A stretch of DNA of 59,171 nt, from the NCBI GenBank assembly GCA_004557645.1, contig SFGI01000007.1, forward strand, positions 1 through 59,171, in the 5' to 3' direction. Each line of letters opens with the position of its first letter. Position 1 is the first letter of the stretch. Made by a program: the position numbers and the translations under genes. Below are positions 41,934 to 49,115 of the stretch, piece after piece. The notes under the pieces were generated by a model, which was not told the origin of the DNA, made no database searches, and saw only the letters and a program-made list of their open reading frames with translations. This DNA comes from [Eubacterium] saphenum. Its GTDB lineage: Bacteria > Bacillota > Clostridia > Lachnospirales > Anaerotignaceae.

Positions 41934-42389
41934 TTATTCCTCGTCGTCGTCAATGATAACGACCATGCCGCCCATTCTTCTGTTCAGTTCTTTTCTAGTG
42001 ATCTTGATGATATTGGGTGTTACGCCATCGGGCTGTTCTTCGATGAAGTATGCTTCTTCCTTATCGCAGTCGTTTTCATCCAGCCAACCGCTGAAATAAG
42101 ACAGGATAGAGCGCATGATCTCTACACTGTGGCCCCAATAGTCCAGATCCAGGAACACCAGTCTTGCCTTGTCGCCTGTTTTGGAATATTTGCGGCTCTT
42201 ATATACCATTGTGAACAGTCGTCTTTCTTCCCCTTTGTATGTGAAGTAAACAGCCATTTCGTTGCTTTCGCCAAAACGGTTTTCATAACGGTTTACCTTT
42301 GCTTCGGGGTCAAAATATTTCAGAACGAACTGATAGATCTGTTCCAGTTCGATTTCCTTTGTGATATACCCATGAGTCTTTGCTGTCAT
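41934..42389 (-). CDS. Unrecognised acidic cytosolic protein
   Basis: 151 residues from the ATG at 42389, with AAAGGAGG upstream. The N-terminal part begins MTAKTHGYITKEIELEQIYQFVLKYFDP; the middle has paired aromatic segments (VYFTYKGEERRLFTMVYKS) and a W-G motif; the end is acidic (IIDDDEE). No membrane segment or known catalytic motif is visible. It has its own promoter and terminator, so it is a single-gene unit. Function unknown. Confidence 0.65.
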   Translation of the reverse strand: MTAKTHGYITKEIELEQIYQFVLKYFDPEAKVNRYENRFGESNEMAVYFTYKGEERRLFTMVYKSRKYSKTGDKARLVFLDLDYWGHSVEIMRSILSYFSGWLDENDCDKEEAYFIEEQPDGVTPNIIKITRKELNRRMGGMVVIIDDDEE

Positions 42390-42465
42390 TTGAAAAGCCT
42401 CCTTTTTCCTACTACTTTTATGCCAATAAATATTTTGCGTGCAAATCATCTCTTATTCTGATTGC

Positions 42466-42494
42466 ATTATACAGTAAGAAAATTGCCTTTACAA
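42466..42494 (-). promoter_or_regulatory. Promoter of the 41934-42389 gene
   Basis: Minus-strand TTGTAA (42489-42494), 17 bp, TATAAT (42466-42471). Confidence 0.75.
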
Positions 42495-42548
42495 GAGCAA
42501 TCCCTCACATGGAACAGAGAATTTCACCGCCAATTTTTAGGCAGTTTT

Positions 42549-43247
42549 TTACATCTTTTCCAGCATTTTTTCTACCAGGCCGCTGCTGCGTTTTGCTGCC
42601 AGCTGCACGAACTGTTCATAGGACATATTGGCTTCTTCATCTGCGCCATCGCTGATAGCACGGATGATCACGAAGGGGATCCGATTCAGCCAACAGGCAT
42701 GGGCAATGGCTGCCCCTTCCATTTCCGCACAGTCGCCCTGCACATATTTTTTGATGCGTTCCTTTCCTTCTTTTGTGCCAATGAACTGGTCGCCGCTGGC
42801 AACTCTGCCCAGCATGATCTGATAATCCTCTGCCGTTTCTGCCGCTGCTTCCTGAGCCAGTCTCACCATCATTTCATCGGCCTTGAAATAGCTTTCCGCC
42901 AGACGGGGAATGGTGCCGATGGGGTCGCCCAAAGCGGAAACGTCCATATCATGCTGTACTGCATCGGTGGAGATCAGGATATCCCCAATATGCAGTTCCG
43001 GGCTTACCGCCCCGGCTACGCCTGTATTGATCACATAATCCACACCAAAATGGTCGATCAATACCTGTGTGCAGACCGCCGCATTGACCTTGCCAATGCC
43101 GCTGATGACCAGCACGATGCTGTTGCCGCAATATTTCCCTACATGGAACTGTAACCCAATGACGCTTTTCGTGGTCACGATCTCGATCTTCTCTTTCAAA
43201 TACGCGATCTCTTCTGCCATCGCGCCGATGATGCCGATTGTTTTCAT
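42549..43247 (-). CDS. mtnN: 5'-Methylthioadenosine/S-adenosylhomocysteine nucleosidase
   Basis: 232 residues from the ATG at 43247, with AGGAGAT upstream. The phosphorylase-like fold shows MKTIGIIGAMAEEI (catalytic Glu at 12), GIGKVNAA, NTGVAGAVSPEL and the nucleoside-binding MEGAAIAHAC with AISDGAD, in which Asp is the general acid. It cleaves MTA, SAH and 5'-deoxyadenosine, recycling by-products of SAM enzymes such as MtaB. It has its own divergent promoter; I see no clear terminator before the next gene's promoter. Confidence 0.96.
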   Translation of the reverse strand: MKTIGIIGAMAEEIAYLKEKIEIVTTKSVIGLQFHVGKYCGNSIVLVISGIGKVNAAVCTQVLIDHFGVDYVINTGVAGAVSPELHIGDILISTDAVQHDMDVSALGDPIGTIPRLAESYFKADEMMVRLAQEAAAETAEDYQIMLGRVASGDQFIGTKEGKERIKKYVQGDCAEMEGAAIAHACWLNRIPFVIIRAISDGADEEANMSYEQFVQLAAKRSSGLVEKMLEKM

Positions 43248-43336
43248 AGTCGTTTCATCTCCTGTTCTGTCATTTCCGGCGATATTTTTCCAATATCCGC
43301 CCCAATCAGCCGTTTGTTTTTGGCTCATATACATTG

Positions 43337-43366
43337 ATTATAACACAATCCCTCCATGTCCCGCAA
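43337..43366 (-). promoter_or_regulatory. mtnN promoter
   Basis: Minus-strand TTGCGG (43361-43366), 18 bp, TATAAT (43337-43342), about 90 bp before the ATG. Confidence 0.6.
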
Positions 43367-43411
43367 GTCACCCTCTTTTCCGTAACGTTTTCTTAAGTTT
43401 TTGCGGTTTCG

Positions 43412-43440
43412 TTGCAAAAAAACAGTAACTTTTGTATACT
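43412..43440 (+). promoter_or_regulatory. Promoter of the amidotransferase-MscS-DUF951 operon
   Basis: TTGCAA (43412-43417), 17 bp, TATACT (43435-43440), 31 bp before the ATG. Confidence 0.7.
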
Positions 43441-43471
43441 GGTAAGGAAAATCAAATTAGAGGTGTTAGCT

Positions 43472-44176
43472 ATGAATCTGAAACCTGTCATCGGCATTGC
43501 GCCGAACTATTCTTACGAAAAAAAGGAATACTCCCTCCATGAGGATTATGTACTGGCCATCGAAAAAGCTGGGGGCTGCCCCATCGTGCTGCTGCCCCAT
43601 CAGGAACTGCCCGATTTTCTGGATGGTCTGCTGCTGACCGGCGGCGGCGATATCGACCCGCTGCTCTTCGGGGAAGAACCCCTGCACCAGAGCGGCGAGA
43701 TCAACCCCCTCAGGGATGCCTACGAAATGCGGATCTGCCATGAAGCACTGGAAAAAGACCTGCCTATGCTGGGCATCTGCCGGGGCATGCAGGTCATGAA
43801 TATCGTCAAAGGCGGCGGCATTTATCAGGATATCGGCGTGCAGGCAGGCACCACCCTGAAGCATATCCAGCAGGCCCCCCGTTCCTATGGCACCCACAGC
43901 ATCTTTGTCGAGGACGATACCCTTTTGACAGACCTTTGGGAAAACAAACGCACTGTGGTCAATTCCCTGCATCATCAGTCCTGCTCCACCCTGGGGGAAG
44001 GCTTCATCGCTTCTGCCCGCAGTGCCGATGGCCTCATCGAAGCCATTGAGCAGAAGGATTGCCTGTTTGCCGTTGGCGTACAGTGGCATCCCGAAGCCAT
44101 GAAAACAGAAGAAATGGGTCTGCTGTTCACGGCTTTTCTGAAAGCAGCAGCCACCTATAAACAGAACAGGAGGTAA
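43472..44176 (+). CDS. Class I glutamine amidotransferase-like hydrolase (PuuD/peptidase C26 family)
   Basis: 234 residues from the ATG at 43472, with GAGGTG upstream. The triad is visible as Cys in GICRGMQVMN near 109 and His-x-Glu in VQWHPEA near 210; GGGDIDPLLFG near 60 is typical of gamma-glutamyl-GABA hydrolases and related enzymes. The family removes gamma-glutamyl groups from polyamine or amine conjugates. No other polyamine gene is present. The MscS gene starts 7 bp after the stop codon. Confidence 0.9.
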   Translation: MNLKPVIGIAPNYSYEKKEYSLHEDYVLAIEKAGGCPIVLLPHQELPDFLDGLLLTGGGDIDPLLFGEEPLHQSGEINPLRDAYEMRICHEALEKDLPMLGICRGMQVMNIVKGGGIYQDIGVQAGTTLKHIQQAPRSYGTHSIFVEDDTLLTDLWENKRTVVNSLHHQSCSTLGEGFIASARSADGLIEAIEQKDCLFAVGVQWHPEAMKTEEMGLLFTAFLKAAATYKQNRR

Positions 44177-44182
44177 TCAAAA

Positions 44183-45061
44183 ATGGAACCTATCACAAAC
44201 GGCAATGCCATCAGCGAAGGCATCGGCAGCCTGTTCAGCCCCGTTGCCTGGAGCGGTCTGATGGCTGCAGGCATCAAGATCCTGCAGATCATCGGCACAT
44301 TGCTGCTCTGCTGGATCCTCATTAAGGTTTCCAGTGCCGTAGCAAAAAAATTCTTCCAGACACAGGCCCAGAGAGACCGTCTTTCCATGTCTGAACGAAA
44401 AGCAAAAACTTTGAATTCCATCACCAGCAGTGTGCTGAAATATGTGATCTATTTTATCGGTATCTTTTCCATTTTGAAGCAGCTGGGCGTTCCCGACAGC
44501 TCTCTGGTGGTAGTTGCTTCTGCCGGCTCCGTTGCCATCGGCTTAGGTGCCCAGAGCGTTGTCACCGATATGATGGAGGGCTTTTTCATCCTCTTTGAAG
44601 ACCACTATGCTGTGGGCGATATCGTCACGATTCAGGGCATCACAGGCACTGTGGAAAGCGTGACCCTGCGCTCCACAAAGCTCCGTGATCCTATGGGCTG
44701 CGTCCATATCATTCCCAATGGTTCCGTAGGCACTGTAACAAACCTTTGCCGTGAATTTATCAATGCTGTGGTGACCGTGGGCATTGCTTACGGCGAAAGC
44801 ATAGACCATGCCATTGCCGTGCTGAAGGATGAAATGGAAAAAACAACAGACATGGAAGAACTGCTAGAAACCCCTACCGTGGCAGGTGTCATTGGCTTGG
44901 ATGATTCCGCAGTGACCATCAAGATCGTTGCAAAATGTAAAGTGAAAACAAACCTTGGCGTGGAAGCAGAGCTGCGACGCCGTATCAAAAACCGCTTCGA
45001 CGCAGAGGGCATCGAAATCCCTTTCCCTCAGCAGGTCGTACATCTGGTAAAGGAGGCATGA
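44183..45061 (+). CDS. Small-conductance mechanosensitive channel, MscS family
   Basis: 292 residues: three membrane helices (about 20-45, 75-95, 100-125), the pore-lining third helix with the glycine/alanine pattern in SVAIGLGAQSVVTDMMEGF, then the beta domain and the alpha/beta cytosolic vestibule. It releases solutes on hypo-osmotic shock and complements MscL at 13393. AGGAGG precedes the ATG. The DUF951 gene follows after 3 bp, a pairing found in many Firmicutes. Confidence 0.94.
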   Translation: MEPITNGNAISEGIGSLFSPVAWSGLMAAGIKILQIIGTLLLCWILIKVSSAVAKKFFQTQAQRDRLSMSERKAKTLNSITSSVLKYVIYFIGIFSILKQLGVPDSSLVVVASAGSVAIGLGAQSVVTDMMEGFFILFEDHYAVGDIVTIQGITGTVESVTLRSTKLRDPMGCVHIIPNGSVGTVTNLCREFINAVVTVGIAYGESIDHAIAVLKDEMEKTTDMEELLETPTVAGVIGLDDSAVTIKIVAKCKVKTNLGVEAELRRRIKNRFDAEGIEIPFPQQVVHLVKEA

Positions 45062-45064
45062 TTT

Positions 45065-45274
45065 ATGGATTTTTCCGTTGGAGATATTGTACAGATGAAA
45101 AAAAGCCACCCCTGCGGCTCTGCCCAGTGGGAAATTTTGAGAACGGGCATTGATTTTCGCATCAAATGCTGCGGCTGCGGCCACATGGTCATGCTGCCCA
45201 GAGTAAAATTTGAAAAAAACGTAAAGAAAATCATTTCTTCCGGGACTCCCTCCCAGACCCCGCAAGGGGAATAA
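45065..45274 (+). CDS. DUF951 domain protein
   Basis: 69 residues beginning MDFSVGDIVQMKKSHPCGS, then WEILRTGIDFRIKCCGCGHMVMLPR. This is the DUF951 pattern, with Cys in HPCG and CCGCG that probably bind a metal. It has no established activity but is almost always next to an MscS-type channel gene. AAAGGAGG precedes the ATG. The final residues (about SSGTPSQTPQGE) look like read-out into the adjacent hairpin element. Confidence 0.9.
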   Translation: MDFSVGDIVQMKKSHPCGSAQWEILRTGIDFRIKCCGCGHMVMLPRVKFEKNVKKIISSGTPSQTPQGE

Positions 45275-45278
45275 GACC

Positions 45279-45323
45279 TCAGGGCTCTGCCCTGAACCCC
45301 GCCAACTTTTTGAAAAAAGTTGG
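45279..45323. repeat. Multi-hairpin intergenic element E
   Basis: TCAGGGC-TCT-GCCCTGA (45279-45295), linker ACCCCG, then CCAACTTTTT-GA-AAAAAGTTGG (45302-45323). The order of a GC-rich hairpin, a short AACCC-type linker and an AT-rich hairpin repeats the layout of element A. Confidence 0.6.
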
Positions 45324-45340
45324 AGCAAAAACTTTTATAC

Positions 45341-45371
45341 AAAAACGGCACCCAAACGGTGCCGTTTTCCT
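45341..45371. terminator. Bidirectional terminator between the DUF951 gene and cadA
   Basis: Perfect AAAACGGCACC/GGTGCCGTTTT stem with a five-base loop; U-rich on both strands. Confidence 0.85.
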
Positions 45372-45396
45372 TTGTCAATATATAATTGTATCTCCG

Positions 45397-45470
45397 CCTC
45401 AAATGCAGTTTGAGGCCATTGAGGGTCGAGGGAAATCATTTCCCTCGCAGGGTTTGGGACAGCGTCCCAA
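45397..45470. repeat. Multi-hairpin intergenic element F
   Basis: CCTCAAA/TTTGAGG (45397-45415), CGAGGGAAA-TCA-TTTCCCTCG (45427-45447) and TTGGGAC-AGC-GTCCCAA (45454-45470), directly downstream of the cadA stop codon. The middle hairpin is the same sequence as the middle hairpin of element A, 31.5 kb away. Confidence 0.6.
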
Positions 45471-45473
45471 GAA

Positions 45474-47606
45474 TCAATCCTTCTTTCGCATGGAATTCAA
45501 AATCGCCAGTACACATACGCCCACATCGGCGAACACCGCCATCCACATGGTAGCGATACCGGGGACAGAGAGAATCAGTACCAATATCTTGAAGCCCAAC
45601 GCAAAGGCAATATTCTGGTTGACGATCTTCCGTGTATTCTTTGCGATTTTGATGCCCACCGCCAGCTTACCGATATCATCATCCATTAGCACCACATCCG
45701 CCGCTTCAATAGCCGCATCAGAACCGATACCGCCCATGGCAACACCCAGATCCGCTCCTGCCAAAACAGGGGCATCGTTGATGCCATCGCCGACAAAAGC
45801 CGTCTTGCCTTCGCCATCGCCCTTCAATTTTTCCATCCATTCTACTTTATTTTCCGGCAGCAATTCGCTGTAGACCCCATCCAGCCGCAGTTCCTTTGCC
45901 ACGGCTTCCGCCGTTTCCTTTCGATCGCCCGTCAGCATGACCATCTCTTTCACGCCCTGCTTCCGCAAAGCCCCCAGAGATTCCGCGATATTTCCCTTCA
46001 AAGTATCTGCCACAAGGATATGGCCAAGGAACTTGCCGCCCTTCGCCACATAAATCACTGTGCCAATGCCATTGGCTTTTGCATAAGGGATATTTTCTCT
46101 TTCCATCAGGCGGCTGTTGCCCAACAGGACAGTTTCCCCCTCCAGTTCATAGGAAATGCCATAGCCGCCTAATTCCTGATACTGCTCCGCAGCAGGCAGC
46201 TCTCCCTCGTAGCTTTCCACAATAGCCTTCGCGATGGGGTGATTGCTCATGGCTTCGCCGATAGCCGCCAGCCGCAGCACATCTCCTTCCGCTTCCGTCA
46301 CAGAAAATTTGCCCTTGGTCAGCGTGCCGGTCTTATCGAAAACCACCTTCTCCAGATGGCAAAGAGTATCCATATCTCCGCCACCTTTGACGAGGATCCC
46401 TCGCTTAGATGCCGCACCGATGCCCGCAAAATAGCTCAAAGGTACAGACAACACCAATGCACAGGGGCAGGATACTACCAAAAATACCAATGCCCGTCCA
46501 AACCACAGGGAAAAGGCACCAACGCCCAGCACAGGAGGCAGAACTGCTACCAATACCGCCAGCAAAACCACCACAGGGGTATAGATTCTGGCAAAACGGG
46601 TGATAAAGCGTTCCGTTTTGGATTTTTTCCCGGCAGCATTTTCCACCATTTCCAAAATCTTCATGACAGTGGATTCGCCAAAGGGCTTTTCCACACGAAT
46701 CCGCAAGGTGCCATCCATATTGATACACCCGCTGAGAACACGCTCGCCTGCTTCCGCATTTCTGGGGAGAGATTCCCCTGTCAAAGCCGCTGTATCCAGC
46801 ATGGCATGTCCTTCTTCGATGATGCCGTCCAAGGGAATACGTTCCCCGGCCTTTACCAGAATGCAGTCGCCAATCTGCACCGTTTCAGGAGGGACTTCCT
46901 TCGTTTCTCCCTCTGCCACCAGGCGAGCAAAATCGGGGCGGATATCCAACAATGCCGTAATGGATTTTCTGGAACGGGCCACGGCGTAATCCTGAAAGGC
47001 TTCCCCCACCTGATAGAACAACATTACAAAAACGGCTTCCGCCATTTCGCCAATGGCAAGGGCACCGACGGTGGAAAGGGACATCAGGAAGTTTTCATCA
47101 AAGACCTGCCCACGGAAGATATTCTTCCCCGCCCGCAGCAGCACATCATAGCCAAAAATCAGATAGGCCGCCAAAAACAGCGGCGCACCGGCGGCACCTT
47201 CCCGCAAAAAAACAGCACTCAAAAACAGCACCAGCCCCAGGCCGAACCGTAGGAAAAATTCCTTACCAAAGACTGCTTCATCCCCCTGTTGGTGGTCGTG
47301 CCCACAGCCGCAGGCATCGTCATGGTCGTGCTCATGGCAACAGCTATCCTCACATGCTGCCCCTGCAGAGGGATTTTCTTTCCGGAACGCTACCTCCACA
47401 TCCGGCTCAAATGTATGAACTGTTTTTCTGATGGTCTCCTGCATCTTCTCCAAAGAAACATCCTTTTTCAGCTCCAGCGTCATTTCCTGCCGCATCAGGT
47501 TGATGGAAACTTCCTCCGTTTCCGCCAGCTTGGAAAGAACATCTTCTATCTTGCCCGCACAGTTGGCACAGGTCAGCCCTTTTAAATATACCTTCATTTC
47601 AGACAT
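45474..47606 (-). CDS. cadA: Heavy-metal-translocating P-type ATPase (CadA/ZntA type)
   Basis: 710 residues from the ATG at 47606. An N-terminal HMA domain carries GLTCANC (Cys-x-x-Cys); a His/Cys-rich linker (CCHEHDHDDACGCGHDHQQGD) follows. Then come eight helices with the CPC transport site in VVSCPCAL, the phosphorylation motif DKTGTLTKG and the HP dipeptide in SNHPIAKA. CPC with a Cys/His-rich linker indicates export of Zn2+, Cd2+ or Pb2+. GAGGTG precedes the start. It lies downstream of an ArsR-family sensor gene with a matching operator between them. Confidence 0.95.
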   Translation of the reverse strand: MSEMKVYLKGLTCANCAGKIEDVLSKLAETEEVSINLMRQEMTLELKKDVSLEKMQETIRKTVHTFEPDVEVAFRKENPSAGAACEDSCCHEHDHDDACGCGHDHQQGDEAVFGKEFFLRFGLGLVLFLSAVFLREGAAGAPLFLAAYLIFGYDVLLRAGKNIFRGQVFDENFLMSLSTVGALAIGEMAEAVFVMLFYQVGEAFQDYAVARSRKSITALLDIRPDFARLVAEGETKEVPPETVQIGDCILVKAGERIPLDGIIEEGHAMLDTAALTGESLPRNAEAGERVLSGCINMDGTLRIRVEKPFGESTVMKILEMVENAAGKKSKTERFITRFARIYTPVVVLLAVLVAVLPPVLGVGAFSLWFGRALVFLVVSCPCALVLSVPLSYFAGIGAASKRGILVKGGGDMDTLCHLEKVVFDKTGTLTKGKFSVTEAEGDVLRLAAIGEAMSNHPIAKAIVESYEGELPAAEQYQELGGYGISYELEGETVLLGNSRLMERENIPYAKANGIGTVIYVAKGGKFLGHILVADTLKGNIAESLGALRKQGVKEMVMLTGDRKETAEAVAKELRLDGVYSELLPENKVEWMEKLKGDGEGKTAFVGDGINDAPVLAGADLGVAMGGIGSDAAIEAADVVLMDDDIGKLAVGIKIAKNTRKIVNQNIAFALGFKILVLILSVPGIATMWMAVFADVGVCVLAILNSMRKKD

Positions 47607-47633
47607 TCGGTTCACCTCTTCTTATTTGTTCGC

Positions 47634-47649
47634 ATGAACAATCATTCAT
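47634..47649 (-). promoter_or_regulatory. ArsR-type operator upstream of cadA
   Basis: ATGAA-N6-TTCAT inverted repeat, the core of the perfect site at 48065-48084. It lies 28 bp upstream of the cadA start codon. Confidence 0.5.
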
Positions 47650-47700
47650 ATATCGATGCAAATTTTAGGCTGTAAATGGTATATACAGCCTAATGCTTTC

Positions 47701-48045
47701 TTATTCATGATATCCACGTTTGTGGCGGATATGGGTCATGCCCTGTTCCAGAACCATGCGGACATGCTCATCATCCAAAGAATAGAACACCGTCTTGCCT
47801 TCCTTGCGATATTTCACAAGGTCGTTCTGCCGCAGGACACGCAGCTGATGGGAAACAGCAGACTGGCTCATTTCCAGTGCCTCTGCCAATTCGCCCACGT
47901 TCCGCTCCCCTTCCAGCAAAATATGCAGGATGCAGATACGGGTGCCGTCGCCAAAAATCTTGAAAAATTCCGCCAATTCCTGAATGAACTCCTTCTGCAG
48001 TTCCTTTTCCATATCAAATTCTTCCTGCATCAGAGTTTCCTTCAT
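47701..48045 (-). CDS. ArsR/SmtB-family metal-sensing repressor (CzrA-like)
   Basis: 114 residues from the ATG at 48045, with AAAGGAAG upstream. The winged helix-turn-helix reads NVGELAEALEMSQSAVSHQLRVL. In the last helix, Asp-x-His, ten residues, His-x-x-His (from DEH to HIRH) matches the alpha5 zinc site of CzrA/SmtB exactly in spacing. No Cys is seen in the alpha3 region, so a Zn/Co rather than a Cd/Pb sensor is favoured. It would repress itself and the downstream cadA until metal binds. Confidence 0.92.
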   Translation of the reverse strand: MKETLMQEEFDMEKELQKEFIQELAEFFKIFGDGTRICILHILLEGERNVGELAEALEMSQSAVSHQLRVLRQNDLVKYRKEGKTVFYSLDDEHVRMVLEQGMTHIRHKRGYHE

Positions 48046-48064
48046 AGGCTTTGCTTCCTTTCTC

Positions 48065-48084
48065 ATATGAATATCTGTTCATAT
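48065..48084 (-). promoter_or_regulatory. ArsR-type operator of arsR
   Basis: Perfect ATATGAA-N6-TTCATAT inverted repeat, matching the known ArsR/SmtB operator style. It overlaps the -10 box and the transcription start of the promoter at 48083-48111. Confidence 0.75.
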
Positions 48085-48111
48085 ATTAACATATCATGCG
48101 TACACTGTCAA
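48083..48111 (-). promoter_or_regulatory. arsR-cadA promoter
   Basis: Minus-strand TTGACA (48106-48111), 17 bp, TAATAT (48083-48088). The -35 box is at the end of the lysR gene. Confidence 0.75.
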
Positions 48112-49013
48112 TCTCCTTTATTTGGAAAATCGATCAATTCGATGAACCCTTTCAGGGCATGGGGCATGGCAACGTTTTTCAGGCGCACCATACCAATACT
48201 GCGCTTGGGCACAGGAGGGTCTACAGGAATTTCATACAGCCGTTTGTTTTCCAAATCCTTCTGGGTAAATTCCTTGATAACGTAGGTTAGCCCCAGATTG
48301 ATCTCCGCAAAGCTGACCAGCAGATCGCTGCTGCCCAGTTCCAGAATCGGATTCAGCACCACGCCGTTTTCCTCCGCATAGCGGTCGATATAGCGGCGGG
48401 AATTGCTGAGATCTTCCAGCAGCAGCAGGGGATACTTCGGCAGATCCTTCACCTGCATCCCCATTTCCGCCAACATGCGATATCTTTCCCCGCCTACCAA
48501 TACATCGTGGATCTCGATGCAGGGGGTCACTTCCAAATCTTCATCCTCCGCAATAGGCAGATTGATGAAGCAGACATCTACACTGCCGTTCCGCAGCAGG
48601 CGCAGGGATTCATAGGTGGTCTTATTGGTGACCTTGATATTGATATCGGGATAGCGCTTATGGTACTGCTCCAGATAATGCAGCAGAAAATTGGCAATGA
48701 CCGTATCACTGGCGCCGATCTTCAGCTCGCCCATTTCCATGTGAACCATCTGATAATATTTTTCCTCCGCCGCCTGAATCAGCCCCAGGGCCTGTTCCAG
48801 ATAGGTATAGAGGAGTTTGCCTTCTGCTGTGGGGTATACGCCCTTGGCGGTACGCACCAGAAGGGGGCTGCCCATACGGTCCTCCAGCTGGCGGATGGAC
48901 ATGCTGACCGCAGGCTGTGAAATATACAATTCCCTTGCCGCGGCGGACATATTGCCCGTGCGGACAACGGCACAAAAAATACGATAAAGATCTAAAGAAA
49001 CATCAACTTTCAT
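48108..49013 (-). CDS. LysR family transcriptional regulator
   Basis: 301 residues from the ATG at 49013, chosen because AAGGA lies 8 nt upstream; an ATG at 49022 touches that site. The N-terminal helix-turn-helix reads GNMSAAARELYISQPAVSMSIRQLE, followed by a linker helix and a two-lobe substrate-binding domain (about 90-300). No obvious target lies next to it; the neighbours are a metal-efflux unit and a calcium-type ATPase. It resembles CysL/CbbR-type regulators in outline only, and the effector is unknown. Confidence 0.9.
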   Translation of the reverse strand: MKVDVSLDLYRIFCAVVRTGNMSAAARELYISQPAVSMSIRQLEDRMGSPLLVRTAKGVYPTAEGKLLYTYLEQALGLIQAAEEKYYQMVHMEMGELKIGASDTVIANFLLHYLEQYHKRYPDINIKVTNKTTYESLRLLRNGSVDVCFINLPIAEDEDLEVTPCIEIHDVLVGGERYRMLAEMGMQVKDLPKYPLLLLEDLSNSRRYIDRYAEENGVVLNPILELGSSDLLVSFAEINLGLTYVIKEFTQKDLENKRLYEIPVDPPVPKRSIGMVRLKNVAMPHALKGFIELIDFPNKGD

Positions 49014-49115
49014 ATCTGTCATCCTTTTCTTTTGTTTTCTTTATTATACAAAAATCAAAGAACTCTCGCAAGAATGATAAATAAAAATGATAGCCGAAAT
49101 TTCATCAAAATTTTT

